Assembly (NCBI GenBank): GCA_034437275.1 | Contig: DAOTUD010000197.1 | Coordinates: 1-32,812 of the forward strand | Length of the DNA: 32,812 nt | Reading direction: 5' to 3' | From: TC-15 sp034437275 | GTDB lineage: Bacteria > Chloroflexota > Anaerolineae > Aggregatilineales > Aggregatilineaceae | Part shown: in pieces, positions 7,573 to 15,062 of the stretch | How the letters are laid out: each line of letters begins with the position of its first letter | Numbering within the stretch: position 1 is the first letter of the stretch | The notes under the pieces: generated by a model | The model's input: the letters and a program-made list of their open reading frames with translations, nothing else | The model's database searches: none | Told to the model about the DNA's origin: nothing | Position numbers and translations under genes: made by a program

Positions 7573-7747
7573 CCCGCGCGCCGAGGTGTACACCTGACGG
7601 GGCTGGACGGGCGTTCGTAGAAGGTCTGGGCGAGGACGCCGGCATCTGTTGTGCCCGTACTCATCTTTGCCCAGCACTTTTACCCCGCGTCCTCAGCCCT
7701 GCCAGTTGCCCTGGTGACTCGTAGGCAATAAAGGAAGGGAAAAGACC
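7573..7747 (+). other. Structured spacer between rpsH and rplF
   Basis: No plausible gene was found here. The spacer contains a 12-nt perfect palindrome AGGTGTACACCT (7584-7595). GAGGACGC (7632-7639) pairs with GCGTCCTC (7687-7694), and CTGGGC (7626-7631) pairs with GCCCAG (7670-7675). The last two pairings cross, so they would form a pseudoknot or alternative states. This density of exact complements in a short spacer suggests a folded mRNA leader for rplF and the genes after it. The ribosome binding site AAGGAAGGGA lies at 7731-7740. Confidence 0.4.
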
Positions 7748-8293
7748 GTGTCACGTATTGGTAGAAAACCTGTTCCGATCCCGGACAAGGTACAAATTAC
7801 CATCGACGGGACTGAAGTGACCGTCAAGGGGCCCAACGGCGAATTGACGCACAAATTCCCGCTCGAGATGACCATCCAACAAGAAGATGGGCAGATCGTC
7901 GTGTCTCGCCCCACCGATCAACATCATCATCGCGCCTTACATGGCATGACTCGGGCGCTGATTGCCAATATGGTAACCGGTGTGACCGAGGGCTTCGAGC
8001 GTGTGCTGACCATCGAAGGCGTGGGCTACCGCGCCGAGATGCAAGGCCAGACGCTGGTGATGCATCTGGGGTATTCGCACGAGATCCCCGTTGAACCCCC
8101 CGCCGATGTGAGCTTTGAGGTCGAAGAGCGTGGTCGCCTGATTCGGATTCGCGGCATCGACAAACAAGTCGTGGGCGAACTGGCGGCGAACATCCGTAAG
8201 CTGCGGCCTCCGGAGCCTTACAAGGGTAAGGGCGTCCGGTATCAGGGCGAATACGTCCGTCGTAAGGCCGGTAAGGCGGGCAAGATCGGTTAG
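7748..8293 (+). CDS. rplF: 50S ribosomal protein L6
   Basis: A 181-residue L6, near the sarcin-ricin loop and the factor-binding site. It begins MSRIGRKPVPIPDKVQITID, has two repeated beta-sheet domains, and ends with the L6 signature RPPEPYKGKGVRYQGEYVRR. The start is GTG at 7748, with AAGGAAGGGA immediately upstream. It restarts the cluster after the long structured spacer behind rpsH. Confidence 0.97.
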   Translation: MSRIGRKPVPIPDKVQITIDGTEVTVKGPNGELTHKFPLEMTIQQEDGQIVVSRPTDQHHHRALHGMTRALIANMVTGVTEGFERVLTIEGVGYRAEMQGQTLVMHLGYSHEIPVEPPADVSFEVEERGRLIRIRGIDKQVVGELAANIRKLRPPEPYKGKGVRYQGEYVRRKAGKAGKIG

Positions 8294-8320
8294 GCTGTTG
8301 TGACGAGAGAGTGATAAACA

Positions 8321-8683
8321 ATGACTGAAAAAGGACGCCTTGCGCGTAAACGCCGTCATCGCCGTGTGCGAGCCAAGATTTCGGGGACTCCCGAACGGCC
8401 TCGCCTGAATGTCTATCGCAGCCTGGGCAACATCTACGTCCAGGTGATCGATGACCTGGCGGGACACACGGTGGTATCAGCCTCGACCATTGACCGCGAA
8501 CTGCGGGATGAAGTGGCGAGGAAAACCAAGCGTGAAGCTGCCAAAATGGTTGGCGAGCTGGTCGCTAAGCGGGCCCAGGCTGCGGGCATCAAGCGCGTTG
8601 TCTTTGATCGCGGCGGCTATAAGTATCATGGGCGCGTGAAAGCGGTTGCTGATGGCGCGCGCGAAGCCGGGCTGGAATTCTAA
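8321..8683 (+). CDS. rplR: 50S ribosomal protein L18
   Basis: A 120-residue L18, one of the 5S rRNA binding proteins. The basic N-terminus RKRRHRRVRAKISGTPERPR, the RSLGNIYVQVIDDLAGHTV segment and the C-terminal FDRGGYKYHGRVKAVADGAR are family signatures. ATG 8321 follows GAGAGAGTG at 8304-8312. It lies 27 bp after rplF. Confidence 0.97.
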   Translation: MTEKGRLARKRRHRRVRAKISGTPERPRLNVYRSLGNIYVQVIDDLAGHTVVSASTIDRELRDEVARKTKREAAKMVGELVAKRAQAAGIKRVVFDRGGYKYHGRVKAVADGAREAGLEF

Positions 8684-8717
8684 CTGCACACACCGCGGAT
8701 AGTTTTTGGAGAGGAAC

Positions 8718-9260
8718 ATGGGAAGACGAAATTCGAGGCGCGACGACGATCGTGAAGAACTGGATGAACGAGTAATCGACATTACGCGCGTCGCCAAAGT
8801 GGTCAAGGGTGGCCGCCGCTTCGCTTTCCGCGCAGTGGTGGTGGTCGGTGATAACCGGGGCCGGGTAGGTATTGGTATCGGTAAAGCACGTGGCGTGCCC
8901 GACTCCATCCGTAAAGCGGCAGATCGTGCGCGCCAGAATATGACTGACGTGGCGCTGTCGGACACTACGATCCCACATGCTGTCACCCACAGGCGTGGCG
9001 GCGCGGTGGTGATGCTCAAGCCGGCATCGCCCGGTACCGGCGTGATCGCCGGGGGCGGGGTGCGTGCTGTGCTCGAGGCCGCCGGGGTGCGCGATATCCT
9101 GAGCAAGAGCCAGGGCAGCGCCAATATCCTGAACGTGGCGCACGCCACCATCGAGGCCCTGTGCCGGCTCAAAGATGTGAACGATGTGGCCATCATGCGG
9201 GGCAAAGACCCGGCAGATCTCCAGCCGTTCTGGAAGCGTGGAGGCGAGCAGGATGAGTGA
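8718..9260 (+). CDS. rpsE: 30S ribosomal protein S5
   Basis: A 180-residue S5, important for decoding accuracy and mRNA entry. It shows VVKGGRRFAFRAVVVVGD and the GRVGIGIGKARGVPDSIRKA motif, then the C-terminal domain with GTGVIAGGGVRAVLEAAGV. The ATG at 8718 is preferred, with GGAGAGG at 8708-8714. An in-frame TTG at 8706 would overlap that site. The stop overlaps rpmD by 8 bp. Confidence 0.96.
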   Translation: MGRRNSRRDDDREELDERVIDITRVAKVVKGGRRFAFRAVVVVGDNRGRVGIGIGKARGVPDSIRKAADRARQNMTDVALSDTTIPHAVTHRRGGAVVMLKPASPGTGVIAGGGVRAVLEAAGVRDILSKSQGSANILNVAHATIEALCRLKDVNDVAIMRGKDPADLQPFWKRGGEQDE

Positions 9261-9447
9261 TGCTAAACAGGTACGCATTACGCTGGTGAAAAGCCCGATT
9301 GGCTACAGCAAGCGCCAGAAGGCAACGGTGCGCGCGTTGGGCTTGCGCCGGGCGAATGCCAGCGTGGTTCACCCTGACACACCGCCCATTCGTGGTATGA
9401 TCAACAAAGTCAGCCATTTGGTTAAGGTAGAGGATGTCGAGGCATGA
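9253..9447 (+). CDS. rpmD: 50S ribosomal protein L30
   Basis: A 64-residue L30. It begins MSDAKQVRITLVKSPIGYSK, followed by RQKATVRALGLRRANASVVH and an IRGMINKVSHLVKV ending, which is the usual L30 layout. The ATG at 9253 sits within the end of rpsE, with AGCAGG just upstream. The end overlaps rplO through ATGA. The reading frame stays open upstream to 9184, but that part lies inside rpsE. Confidence 0.95.
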   Translation: MSDAKQVRITLVKSPIGYSKRQKATVRALGLRRANASVVHPDTPPIRGMINKVSHLVKVEDVEA

Positions 9448-9977
9448 AGTTACACGAGTTACGCCCTGACGAAGGGGCTACCAAAAAGCGCAAGCGGGTT
9501 GGTCGGGGCATCAGCGCCGGCCAGGGCAAGACCGCTGGTCGCGGGACCAAAGGCCAGAATGCACGTTCAGGGGGCGGCAAGGGCCAATACTTCGAAGGTG
9601 GGCAGCTGCCCTTAGTGCGCCGTCTGCCTTTCAAGCGCGGCTTTACCAACATCTTCCGGGTCGAGTATCAGGAAGTTAATGTCGAAGACCTGGCGCGCGT
9701 GTTTGAGGCCGGGGCCGAGGTGACGCCCGCAGCGATGAAGGCCCACAACATCATCAAGAAGGCCGAACAGCCGGTGGTGGTGTTGGGCAGTGGTGAGTTG
9801 ACCAAATCGCTGCAAGTGCATGCCCATCGCTTTTCGAAGGGCGCGCAGGACAAGATCGAGCAGGCTGGCGGGAGCGTCAACACACTTGATGTGCCGCTCA
9901 CCGGGCCGTTTGTGACTGTCAAGCGGCTGCCCAAAGCCCAACTTGCCAAGCTCCGCGAAGAGCGGACATCGAAGTGA
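9444..9977 (+). CDS. rplO: 50S ribosomal protein L15
   Basis: A 177-residue L15, a late-assembly large-subunit protein. It starts MKLHELRPDEGATKKRKRVG, then the glycine-rich GRGISAGQGKTAGRGTKGQN and RRLPFKRGFTN. The C-terminal half has the L15 fold (VVLGSGELTKSLQVHAHRFS). It is longer than the roughly 145-150 residues usual for the family, with a C-terminal extension after NTLDVP. Its start overlaps rpmD (ATGA). A strongly structured 95-nt spacer leads to secY. Confidence 0.96.
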   Translation: MKLHELRPDEGATKKRKRVGRGISAGQGKTAGRGTKGQNARSGGGKGQYFEGGQLPLVRRLPFKRGFTNIFRVEYQEVNVEDLARVFEAGAEVTPAAMKAHNIIKKAEQPVVVLGSGELTKSLQVHAHRFSKGAQDKIEQAGGSVNTLDVPLTGPFVTVKRLPKAQLAKLREERTSK

Positions 9978-9986
9978 GATAACACG

Positions 9987-10056
9987 AGCTGGGCAACGAC
10001 CCCGTCCTGCCATTGTGCAGCAGGATCGTTGCTCCAGCTATTGGAGTTCAATAGCT
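9987..10056 (+). promoter_or_regulatory. secY leader with two mutually exclusive hairpins
   Basis: Hairpin 1 has three exact helices: AGCTGG (9987-9992) with CCAGCT (10034-10039), CAACGA (9994-9999) with TCGTTG (10026-10031), and TCCTGC (10005-10010) with GCAGGA (10020-10025). Hairpin 2 pairs AGCTATTG (10036-10043) with CAATAGCT (10049-10056) around a 5-nt loop. The two share bases 10036-10039, so both cannot be complete at once. Hairpin 2 ends just before the secY ribosome binding site (AGAGGA, 10058-10063). This looks like an attenuation or translation-control element; the regulator is unknown. Confidence 0.6.
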
Positions 10057-10072
10057 AAGAGGACAAGATACT

Positions 10073-11401
10073 ATGCTTGAGGCGCTGCGGAATGCATTTC
10101 GGCTGCCGGATTTGCGGCGGAAATTGCTATACACCGGCCTGATTCTGATCATTTACCAGTTTGCCGCACACGTCACCGTGCCGGGGGTGAATCGTGGGGT
10201 GCTGGACGATCTGTTTCGTGAGGATAGTACAGGCTTCCTGAGCGTGCTCAACCTGCTGTCCGGTGGGGCGGTGTCCAACTTCAGCGTAATCGCAAACGGC
10301 GTGTATCCCTACATTACCGCATCGATTATTTTGCAGTTGTTGGTCCCCATCATCCCCCGGCTGGAAGCGATCTCCAAAGAGCCGGGTGGGCGCGAGAAGA
10401 TCAACCAGTATACGTACTACCTGGCGATTCCGATGGCCGCTTTGCAGTCTATCGGCCAGATCAATATTTTCGAGAACCAGATTCAATCCATCAGCAATGA
10501 GCCGCTGATCAGTGGGTTTGGCTTTGGCAGCGGTGACAATCTGCTCACGACCATCTCCGTCATCGTGACCATGACCGCCGGCACCATGTTTGCGATCTGG
10601 TTGGGCGAGTTGATCTCGGAACAGGGTATCGGCAATGGTATTTCAATTATCATCTTCGCCGGTATCGTGGCCCGTGTACCGGCCAACCTGTACCAGGTGC
10701 TGCAAAACAATTTTATCTTCAACCTGCTCGCGTTTACTGCCCTGACGATCTTCACCGTGATTGTGATTGTGATTATCCAGGAAGGCACGCGGCGCATCCC
10801 GGTACAATACGGCAAGCGCGTCCGGGGCCGTAAGATGTACGGCGGCGGCTCGACGCACGTGCCGCTAAAGGTCAACACGGCGGGCATGATCCCGCTCATC
10901 TTTGCCCAATCGATCGTGACGTTTCCGGCGATTGTGGCCGGCTTCTTCAGTGGGTCTGTCGCACAAGATATCCAGGATACGTTTGGGAACCAGCAGGGTT
11001 TTCTCTACTGGTTTGTGTACTTCTGGCTAGTGGTGGGGTTCACCTACTTCTACACCGGCGTGATGATCCAAAACCAGAACCTGGCGGAGAACCTGCAAAA
11101 GAACGGCGGATTCATCCCCGGCATCCGACCTGGCCGCCGAACTCAGGAATACATCAACCGCATTGTCAACCGGATCACGATGGTTGGTGCGGTCTTCCTG
11201 GGGGCGGTGGCGATCTTGCCGGGGCTGATGCAAGTCGTACAACGGCTGGTGCTGGGCGAAGCCGCCAGCGCCGGCAGCCCGAACCCGGCGTTGGTTATCA
11301 GCAGCGCAGGGTTGATCATTGTGGTCGGCGTGGTGATCGATACCATGCGCCAGTTGGAAGCGCAACTACTCATGCGCAACTACGACGGCTTCATGCGCTA
11401 A
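10073..11401 (+). CDS. secY: Preprotein translocase subunit SecY
   Basis: A 442-residue SecY, the channel subunit of the Sec translocon in the cytoplasmic membrane; about ten membrane helices are expected. The first helix is near residues 18-38, followed by the plug region LNLLSGGAVSNFSV (59-72) and PYITASIILQLL (79-90). GELISEQGIGNGISIIIFAG (178-197) is a SecY hallmark, as is the cytoplasmic-loop sequence FIPGIRPGRRTQEYI. ATG 10073 follows AGAGGA. It is placed after rplO as in most bacteria, but behind an unusually structured leader. Confidence 0.98.
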   Translation: MLEALRNAFRLPDLRRKLLYTGLILIIYQFAAHVTVPGVNRGVLDDLFREDSTGFLSVLNLLSGGAVSNFSVIANGVYPYITASIILQLLVPIIPRLEAISKEPGGREKINQYTYYLAIPMAALQSIGQINIFENQIQSISNEPLISGFGFGSGDNLLTTISVIVTMTAGTMFAIWLGELISEQGIGNGISIIIFAGIVARVPANLYQVLQNNFIFNLLAFTALTIFTVIVIVIIQEGTRRIPVQYGKRVRGRKMYGGGSTHVPLKVNTAGMIPLIFAQSIVTFPAIVAGFFSGSVAQDIQDTFGNQQGFLYWFVYFWLVVGFTYFYTGVMIQNQNLAENLQKNGGFIPGIRPGRRTQEYINRIVNRITMVGAVFLGAVAILPGLMQVVQRLVLGEAASAGSPNPALVISSAGLIIVVGVVIDTMRQLEAQLLMRNYDGFMR

Positions 11402-11410
11402 GTGACTGCG

Positions 11411-11438
11411 GAGGGGGCGCTGATGAGCGTGCCCCCTC
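11411..11438 (+). other. GC-rich hairpin after secY
   Basis: GAGGGGGC (11411-11418) pairs exactly with GCCCCCTC (11431-11438), starting 9 nt after the secY stop. Inside, GCT (11419-11421) can pair with AGC (11426-11428). No T-run follows, so strong intrinsic termination is unlikely. It may attenuate transcription into map or protect the upstream mRNA 3' end. Confidence 0.45.
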
Positions 11439-11468
11439 TACCTGAAACACGAACCGAAACACGAGATC

Positions 11469-12260
11469 ATGGCAATCATCAAAAAGACGCCAGAAGAGTT
11501 GATGTTGATGCGCGAGGCCGGGCGTATTACGGCGCGCGCGCTGCAGGCGATGCGCGAAGCGGTGCGCCCCGGCGTCAGCACGGCGGAACTCGACCGGATC
11601 GCAGAGGACGTGATCCGCAAACACGATGCAAAACCGGCGTTTCTGGGCTATCCGCCGGGCAGTCCGTATCCGTTCCCGGCCAGTATCACGGCGTCGGTCA
11701 ATCAAGAGTTGGTGCATGGCATCCCGCGTGAGGATCGCATCCTGCAAGCGGGCGATATCATCAGCCTGGACTGCGGGGCAGTCTACCAGGGGTTCGTCGG
11801 CGACTCTGCGTTCACGATGGGCGTGGGGCAGGTGTCCGCGGAAGCCCAGCAGTTGATGGATGTCACCGAGCAGGCGCTGGCGATCGGCATCGACAAAGCA
11901 CGCGCCGGCAACGAAACCAGCGAGATTTCACGCGCGATCCAGCAGTGCATCGAGAGTTATGGCTACAGTGTCGTCCGCGAATATACCGGGCACGGTGTGG
12001 GGCGTTCCATGCACGAAGACCCCCAGGTGCCGAACTGGTGGCCATCCGGGCGAAAACGGCTGCGCGGGATGCGCAGCGTGCGCCTGGAGCCGGGCATCAC
12101 GTTCGCCCTGGAGCCGATGGTCAATGCAGGGCGGCCCGACACGCATGTGCTCGACGATCATTGGACGGTCGTCACGCACGATGGCGCGCTGTGTGCCCAC
12201 TTTGAGCACACCATCGCCATCACGCCCGAAGGCCCGCCCATGATCCTGACGGCACTCTGA
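11469..12260 (+). CDS. map: Methionine aminopeptidase, type I
   Basis: A 263-residue type I enzyme that removes the initiator Met from nascent proteins in the cytoplasm. All expected metal and catalytic positions are visible: His83 (VHGIP), Asp101 and Asp112 (11 residues apart), His175 (GHGVG), Glu215 (FALEPM) and Glu246 (FEHT). There is no N-terminal zinc-finger extension. ATG 11469 lies 67 bp after secY with weak ribosome binding sequence. In many bacteria adk precedes map and infA-rpmJ follow; none of these is here. Confidence 0.97.
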   Translation: MAIIKKTPEELMLMREAGRITARALQAMREAVRPGVSTAELDRIAEDVIRKHDAKPAFLGYPPGSPYPFPASITASVNQELVHGIPREDRILQAGDIISLDCGAVYQGFVGDSAFTMGVGQVSAEAQQLMDVTEQALAIGIDKARAGNETSEISRAIQQCIESYGYSVVREYTGHGVGRSMHEDPQVPNWWPSGRKRLRGMRSVRLEPGITFALEPMVNAGRPDTHVLDDHWTVVTHDGALCAHFEHTIAITPEGPPMILTAL

Positions 12261-12294
12261 CGCATCCAAAGCACGGTTTCGGCCAAGTTAACCC

Positions 12295-12330
12295 TGGTCA
12301 AGCCCTCTGCTTTTCGCTAAAATAGCTATT
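12295..12330 (+). promoter_or_regulatory. Promoter candidate for rpsM with overlapping palindrome
   Basis: A -10-like TAAAAT at 12318-12323 has TGGTCA (12295-12300) 17 bp upstream, a four-of-six match to TTGACA. A 10-bp perfect palindrome AATAGCTATT (12321-12330) overlaps the -10 and likely start region, where an operator could sit. It lies in the 115-nt map-rpsM spacer, 46 nt upstream of the rpsM ATG. This is a candidate only. Confidence 0.45.
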
Positions 12331-12375
12331 CCGTCCGGCGAATACCACGCCGCAGTACGAGGAGAATACGGTTTT

Positions 12376-12762
12376 ATGGCACGTATCGAAGGGGTAGACC
12401 TCCCACGCAACAAGCGTGTTGAAGTGGCACTGACCTATATCTATGGCATTGGTCCCGCGCGCAGCAAAGCGATCATGAACAACGCAGGGATCAACCTGGA
12501 GACGCGCGTCAAGGACCTGACCGAAGCTGAGGTTCAGGCTTTGCGCGAGCGTGTTGGTCAGCACCGCGTCGAAGGCGAGTTGCGCCGCGAGGTTCAGATG
12601 AACATCAAGCGGCTGATCGAGATCGGTAGCTATCGTGGCTTGCGCCATCGTCGTAACCTACCGGTGCGCGGTCAGCGGACCAAGACCAACGCCCGCACCC
12701 GGCGCGGTCCGCGCAAGACAGTAGCCGGACGTGGCCGCCGACGCGGCGCAAAAAAGAAATAA
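12376..12762 (+). CDS. rpsM: 30S ribosomal protein S13
   Basis: A 128-residue S13, a head protein contacting the P-site tRNA and L5. It begins MARIEGVDLPRNKRVEVALT, has YIYGIGPARSKAIMNNAGI, and ends with the basic RGLRHRRNLPVRGQRTKTNA tail. ATG 12376 follows GAGGAGAATAC at 12359-12369. It opens the alpha-type cluster, preceded by its own promoter candidate and lacking the usual infA-rpmJ neighbours. Confidence 0.98.
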   Translation: MARIEGVDLPRNKRVEVALTYIYGIGPARSKAIMNNAGINLETRVKDLTEAEVQALRERVGQHRVEGELRREVQMNIKRLIEIGSYRGLRHRRNLPVRGQRTKTNARTRRGPRKTVAGRGRRRGAKKK

Positions 12763-12855
12763 CTTCCCAGCATTGCTGTTTCTGGCAGGGAACTGGCACG
12801 GCACCTGTGGCGACCGTGACATCGTGAATGTATGGAGCCAAGTCGCAAGGAGCCG

Positions 12856-12864
12856 TGTTATAAT
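12856..12864 (+). promoter_or_regulatory. Extended -10 promoter candidate for rpsK
   Basis: TGTTATAAT (12856-12864) is a perfect extended -10 element (TGn plus TATAAT), 45 nt upstream of rpsK in a 146-nt spacer. No good -35 is seen at 16-18 bp, which extended -10 promoters can tolerate. It would drive rpsK-rpsD-rpoA-rplQ-truA-rplM-rpsI separately from rpsM. Confidence 0.6.
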
Positions 12865-12908
12865 GTTCTGCCTCGCCAGCCAGTGAGTAAGGTAGGAGAA
12901 AGAAACAC

Positions 12909-13307
12909 ATGGGTCGTAGTCGCAAAGGGCCACGTCGTGGGCCACGGAAAGTCCGGAAGAATATCCCGTATGGGCAGGCGCACATCCACGCGACATTCAA
13001 TAACACGATTGTCTCGATGAGCGATCAGCAAGGGAATGTGGTTGCCTGGGCCAGCGCGGGCACCGCCGGCTTCAAGGGCAGCCGCAAGAGCACGCCCTAC
13101 GCCGCGCGTATTGTCGCCCAGCAGGCGTCTGAAAACGCCAAAGAGCACGGGATGCAAGAAGTTGATGTGTTTGTAAAGGGACCTGGCCCAGGTCGCGAAG
13201 CAGCTATTCGCTCCATCCAGGCTGGCGGGTTGAAGGTGCGCTCGATCACCGACGTGACACCTATCCCGCACAATGGGGTGCGCCCTCCAAAGAAACGGCG
13301 CGTCTAA
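12909..13307 (+). CDS. rpsK: 30S ribosomal protein S11
   Basis: A 132-residue S11, in the platform at the mRNA exit. The sequence has GQAHIHATFNNTIVSMSDQQ, WASAGTAGFKGSRKSTPYAA and GPGPGREAAIRSIQAGGLKV, and ends in NGVRPPKKRRV, all signatures. ATG 12909 follows GTAGGAGAAAG. It lies 44 nt downstream of a consensus extended -10 element. Confidence 0.98.
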   Translation: MGRSRKGPRRGPRKVRKNIPYGQAHIHATFNNTIVSMSDQQGNVVAWASAGTAGFKGSRKSTPYAARIVAQQASENAKEHGMQEVDVFVKGPGPGREAAIRSIQAGGLKVRSITDVTPIPHNGVRPPKKRRV

Positions 13308-13341
13308 CATCCGAATTCAGTTTAAAGACGAGTGGTGTAAA

Positions 13342-13361
13342 CACACTTGTCCTGTAGTGTG
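13342..13361 (+). other. Small hairpin touching the rpsD ribosome binding site
   Basis: CACACT (13342-13347) pairs with AGTGTG (13356-13361) around an 8-nt loop. The 3' arm ends on the first G of GGAGG (13361-13365), the rpsD ribosome binding site. S4 is an autoregulator in several bacteria, so a control site here is conceivable. The stem is short and the function is inferred. Confidence 0.3.
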
Positions 13362-13378
13362 GAGGAAGCCAAAATAAC

Positions 13379-14020
13379 ATGGCACGTTATACCGGACCTG
13401 TTTGTAAGCTGTGTCGCCGCGAAGGGGAAAAGCTATTCCTCAAGGGGGCACGCTGTCTCTCACCAAAATGCGCGGTGGAACGCCGTTCTTATCCGCCCGG
13501 TCAACATGGCAAGGACGCCCAGTTTCGGCGTGGTCGCGGCTCGGACTATTCGCTCCAGCTTCGCGAGAAGCAGAAGGCGCGCCGGGTGTACGGCGTGTTG
13601 GAGCGCCAGTTCCGGCGTTATTTCCGCCGGGCGTTGAATATGCCCGGGCTGACTGGTTCTAACCTGCTGTCCATCCTGGAAACCCGGTTGGACAATGTGG
13701 TGTATCGCCTGGGGTGGGGAGCCTCGCGTAACCATGCGCGGCAGCTTGTGCAGCATGGTCATATTTCTGTCAATGGTCGTCGCACCAACATTCCATCCTA
13801 TCTGGTACGGCCTGGCGACGAGATCACCATCCGCGAAGGCAGCCGCAAACGCACGTATTTTAAAGAGCTGCCGGCTTATATGGAGGAGCGCCCCCCGGCC
13901 CCAGAATGGCTGGAGTCGGATATGGGCGCGATGAAGGGCACGGTCATCCGTGCGCCAGAACGCCGGGATGTGGATATTCCACTTAACGAACAGCTCATTG
14001 TGGAGTACTACTCACGCTAA
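13379..14020 (+). CDS. rpsD: 30S ribosomal protein S4, four-cysteine type
   Basis: A 213-residue S4, a primary 16S rRNA binder and assembly initiator. The N-terminal zinc motif is complete: Cys9-x2-Cys12-x13-Cys26-x4-Cys31. The S4 RNA-binding domain follows, with RLDNVVYRLGWGASRNHARQ and LVQHGHISVNGRRTNIPSYL. GGAGG lies at 13361-13365, 13 nt upstream of ATG 13379, a rather long spacing. The stop is immediately followed by ATG 14021, an alternative start for rpoA. Confidence 0.98.
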   Translation: MARYTGPVCKLCRREGEKLFLKGARCLSPKCAVERRSYPPGQHGKDAQFRRGRGSDYSLQLREKQKARRVYGVLERQFRRYFRRALNMPGLTGSNLLSILETRLDNVVYRLGWGASRNHARQLVQHGHISVNGRRTNIPSYLVRPGDEITIREGSRKRTYFKELPAYMEERPPAPEWLESDMGAMKGTVIRAPERRDVDIPLNEQLIVEYYSR

Positions 14021-14071
14021 ATGATAGTTCGTAAATCCCAAGAGGGTATAAGCCCAGATGGAGGAGGGGGC

Positions 14072-15046
14072 GTGGTTACAAATAATATGGTGTTGCCCAA
14101 AATTGAAGGGGATGCCACTTCTCAGAAATATGGGCGCTTCATCATCAGCCCCCTGGAGCAAGGCTTTGGGATCACCGTTGGCAATGCCCTGCGCCGTGTA
14201 CTGTTGGCTTCGTTGCCCGGAGCAGCGGTCACGTCGATCCGGGTCTCAGAAGTGCATCATGAGTTCTCCGCTATCCCTGACGTCCGCGAGGACATGACAC
14301 AGTTGATCTTGCAGGTCAAGCAGCTGCGTCTGAAGCTCTACGACGCCGAATCGGCCCGGCTGCGGCTGGAAATGTACGGCGAAGGGACAGTAACCGCCGC
14401 CGACATTCTCTGTCCGCCGGAGGTCGAAATCATCAACCCTGACCTGTACCTGTTTACGGCGGACTCGGCGGATACCGAGCTAGAGGTCGAGTTTACGGTC
14501 CAACTCGGGCGTGGCTATTCGCCTGCCGAAGAGCGTGGGCGGTTGCCGATCGGCGAACTGCCCGTCGACGCGATCTTCAGCCCGATCAAACGTGTGAACT
14601 ACGACGTTGAACGGGCACGAGTGGGGCAGCGCACCAATTACGATAAGCTGATCCTCGAAATCTGGACGGACGGCACCATCCGCCCTGAAGAAGCGATGAG
14701 CCAGGCGGCTGAGATTCTGATGAAGCACCTGATCATCATCGCCGGTGTGAGCGAAGAATCGCTGATGCCGCAGGTTGAAGAAGTCGAGGAACCTGATCCA
14801 AACGCCTTGCCGCCAGAAACCTACGAGACGCCGATTGAAACATTGGACCTCAGCGTGCGTGTGTTCAATTCGTTGAAGCGCACCGGGATCACCAACGTGG
14901 GCGAAGTGCTGGAGATGCTCGATCGCGGTCCAGATGCGATGCTCGCCATCCGCAACTTTGGCGAAAAGTCCCTGGACGAGTTGATCACCCGGCTCAAGGA
15001 AAAGAATTACCTGACCGAAGAGCACGACATCTTCGCCAGCAGCTAA
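14072..15046 (+). CDS. rpoA: RNA polymerase subunit alpha
   Basis: The alpha subunit nucleates polymerase assembly (N-terminal domain) and binds UP elements and activators (C-terminal domain). The N-terminal domain shows ISPLEQGFGITVGNALRRVL and LPGAAVTSIRV. The C-terminal domain shows VRVFNSLKRTGITNVGEVLE and NFGEKSLDEL, the helix-hairpin-helix. GTG 14072 (324 residues, beginning VVTNNMVLPKIEG) is preferred because GGAGGAGGGGG directly precedes it. The frame stays open back to ATG 14021 (341 residues), but that start has no ribosome binding site and adds a Gly-rich stretch unlike the family. Confidence 0.95.
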   Translation: MVTNNMVLPKIEGDATSQKYGRFIISPLEQGFGITVGNALRRVLLASLPGAAVTSIRVSEVHHEFSAIPDVREDMTQLILQVKQLRLKLYDAESARLRLEMYGEGTVTAADILCPPEVEIINPDLYLFTADSADTELEVEFTVQLGRGYSPAEERGRLPIGELPVDAIFSPIKRVNYDVERARVGQRTNYDKLILEIWTDGTIRPEEAMSQAAEILMKHLIIIAGVSEESLMPQVEEVEEPDPNALPPETYETPIETLDLSVRVFNSLKRTGITNVGEVLEMLDRGPDAMLAIRNFGEKSLDELITRLKEKNYLTEEHDIFASS

Positions 15047-15062
15047 CCAAAACGAGGAAGCT

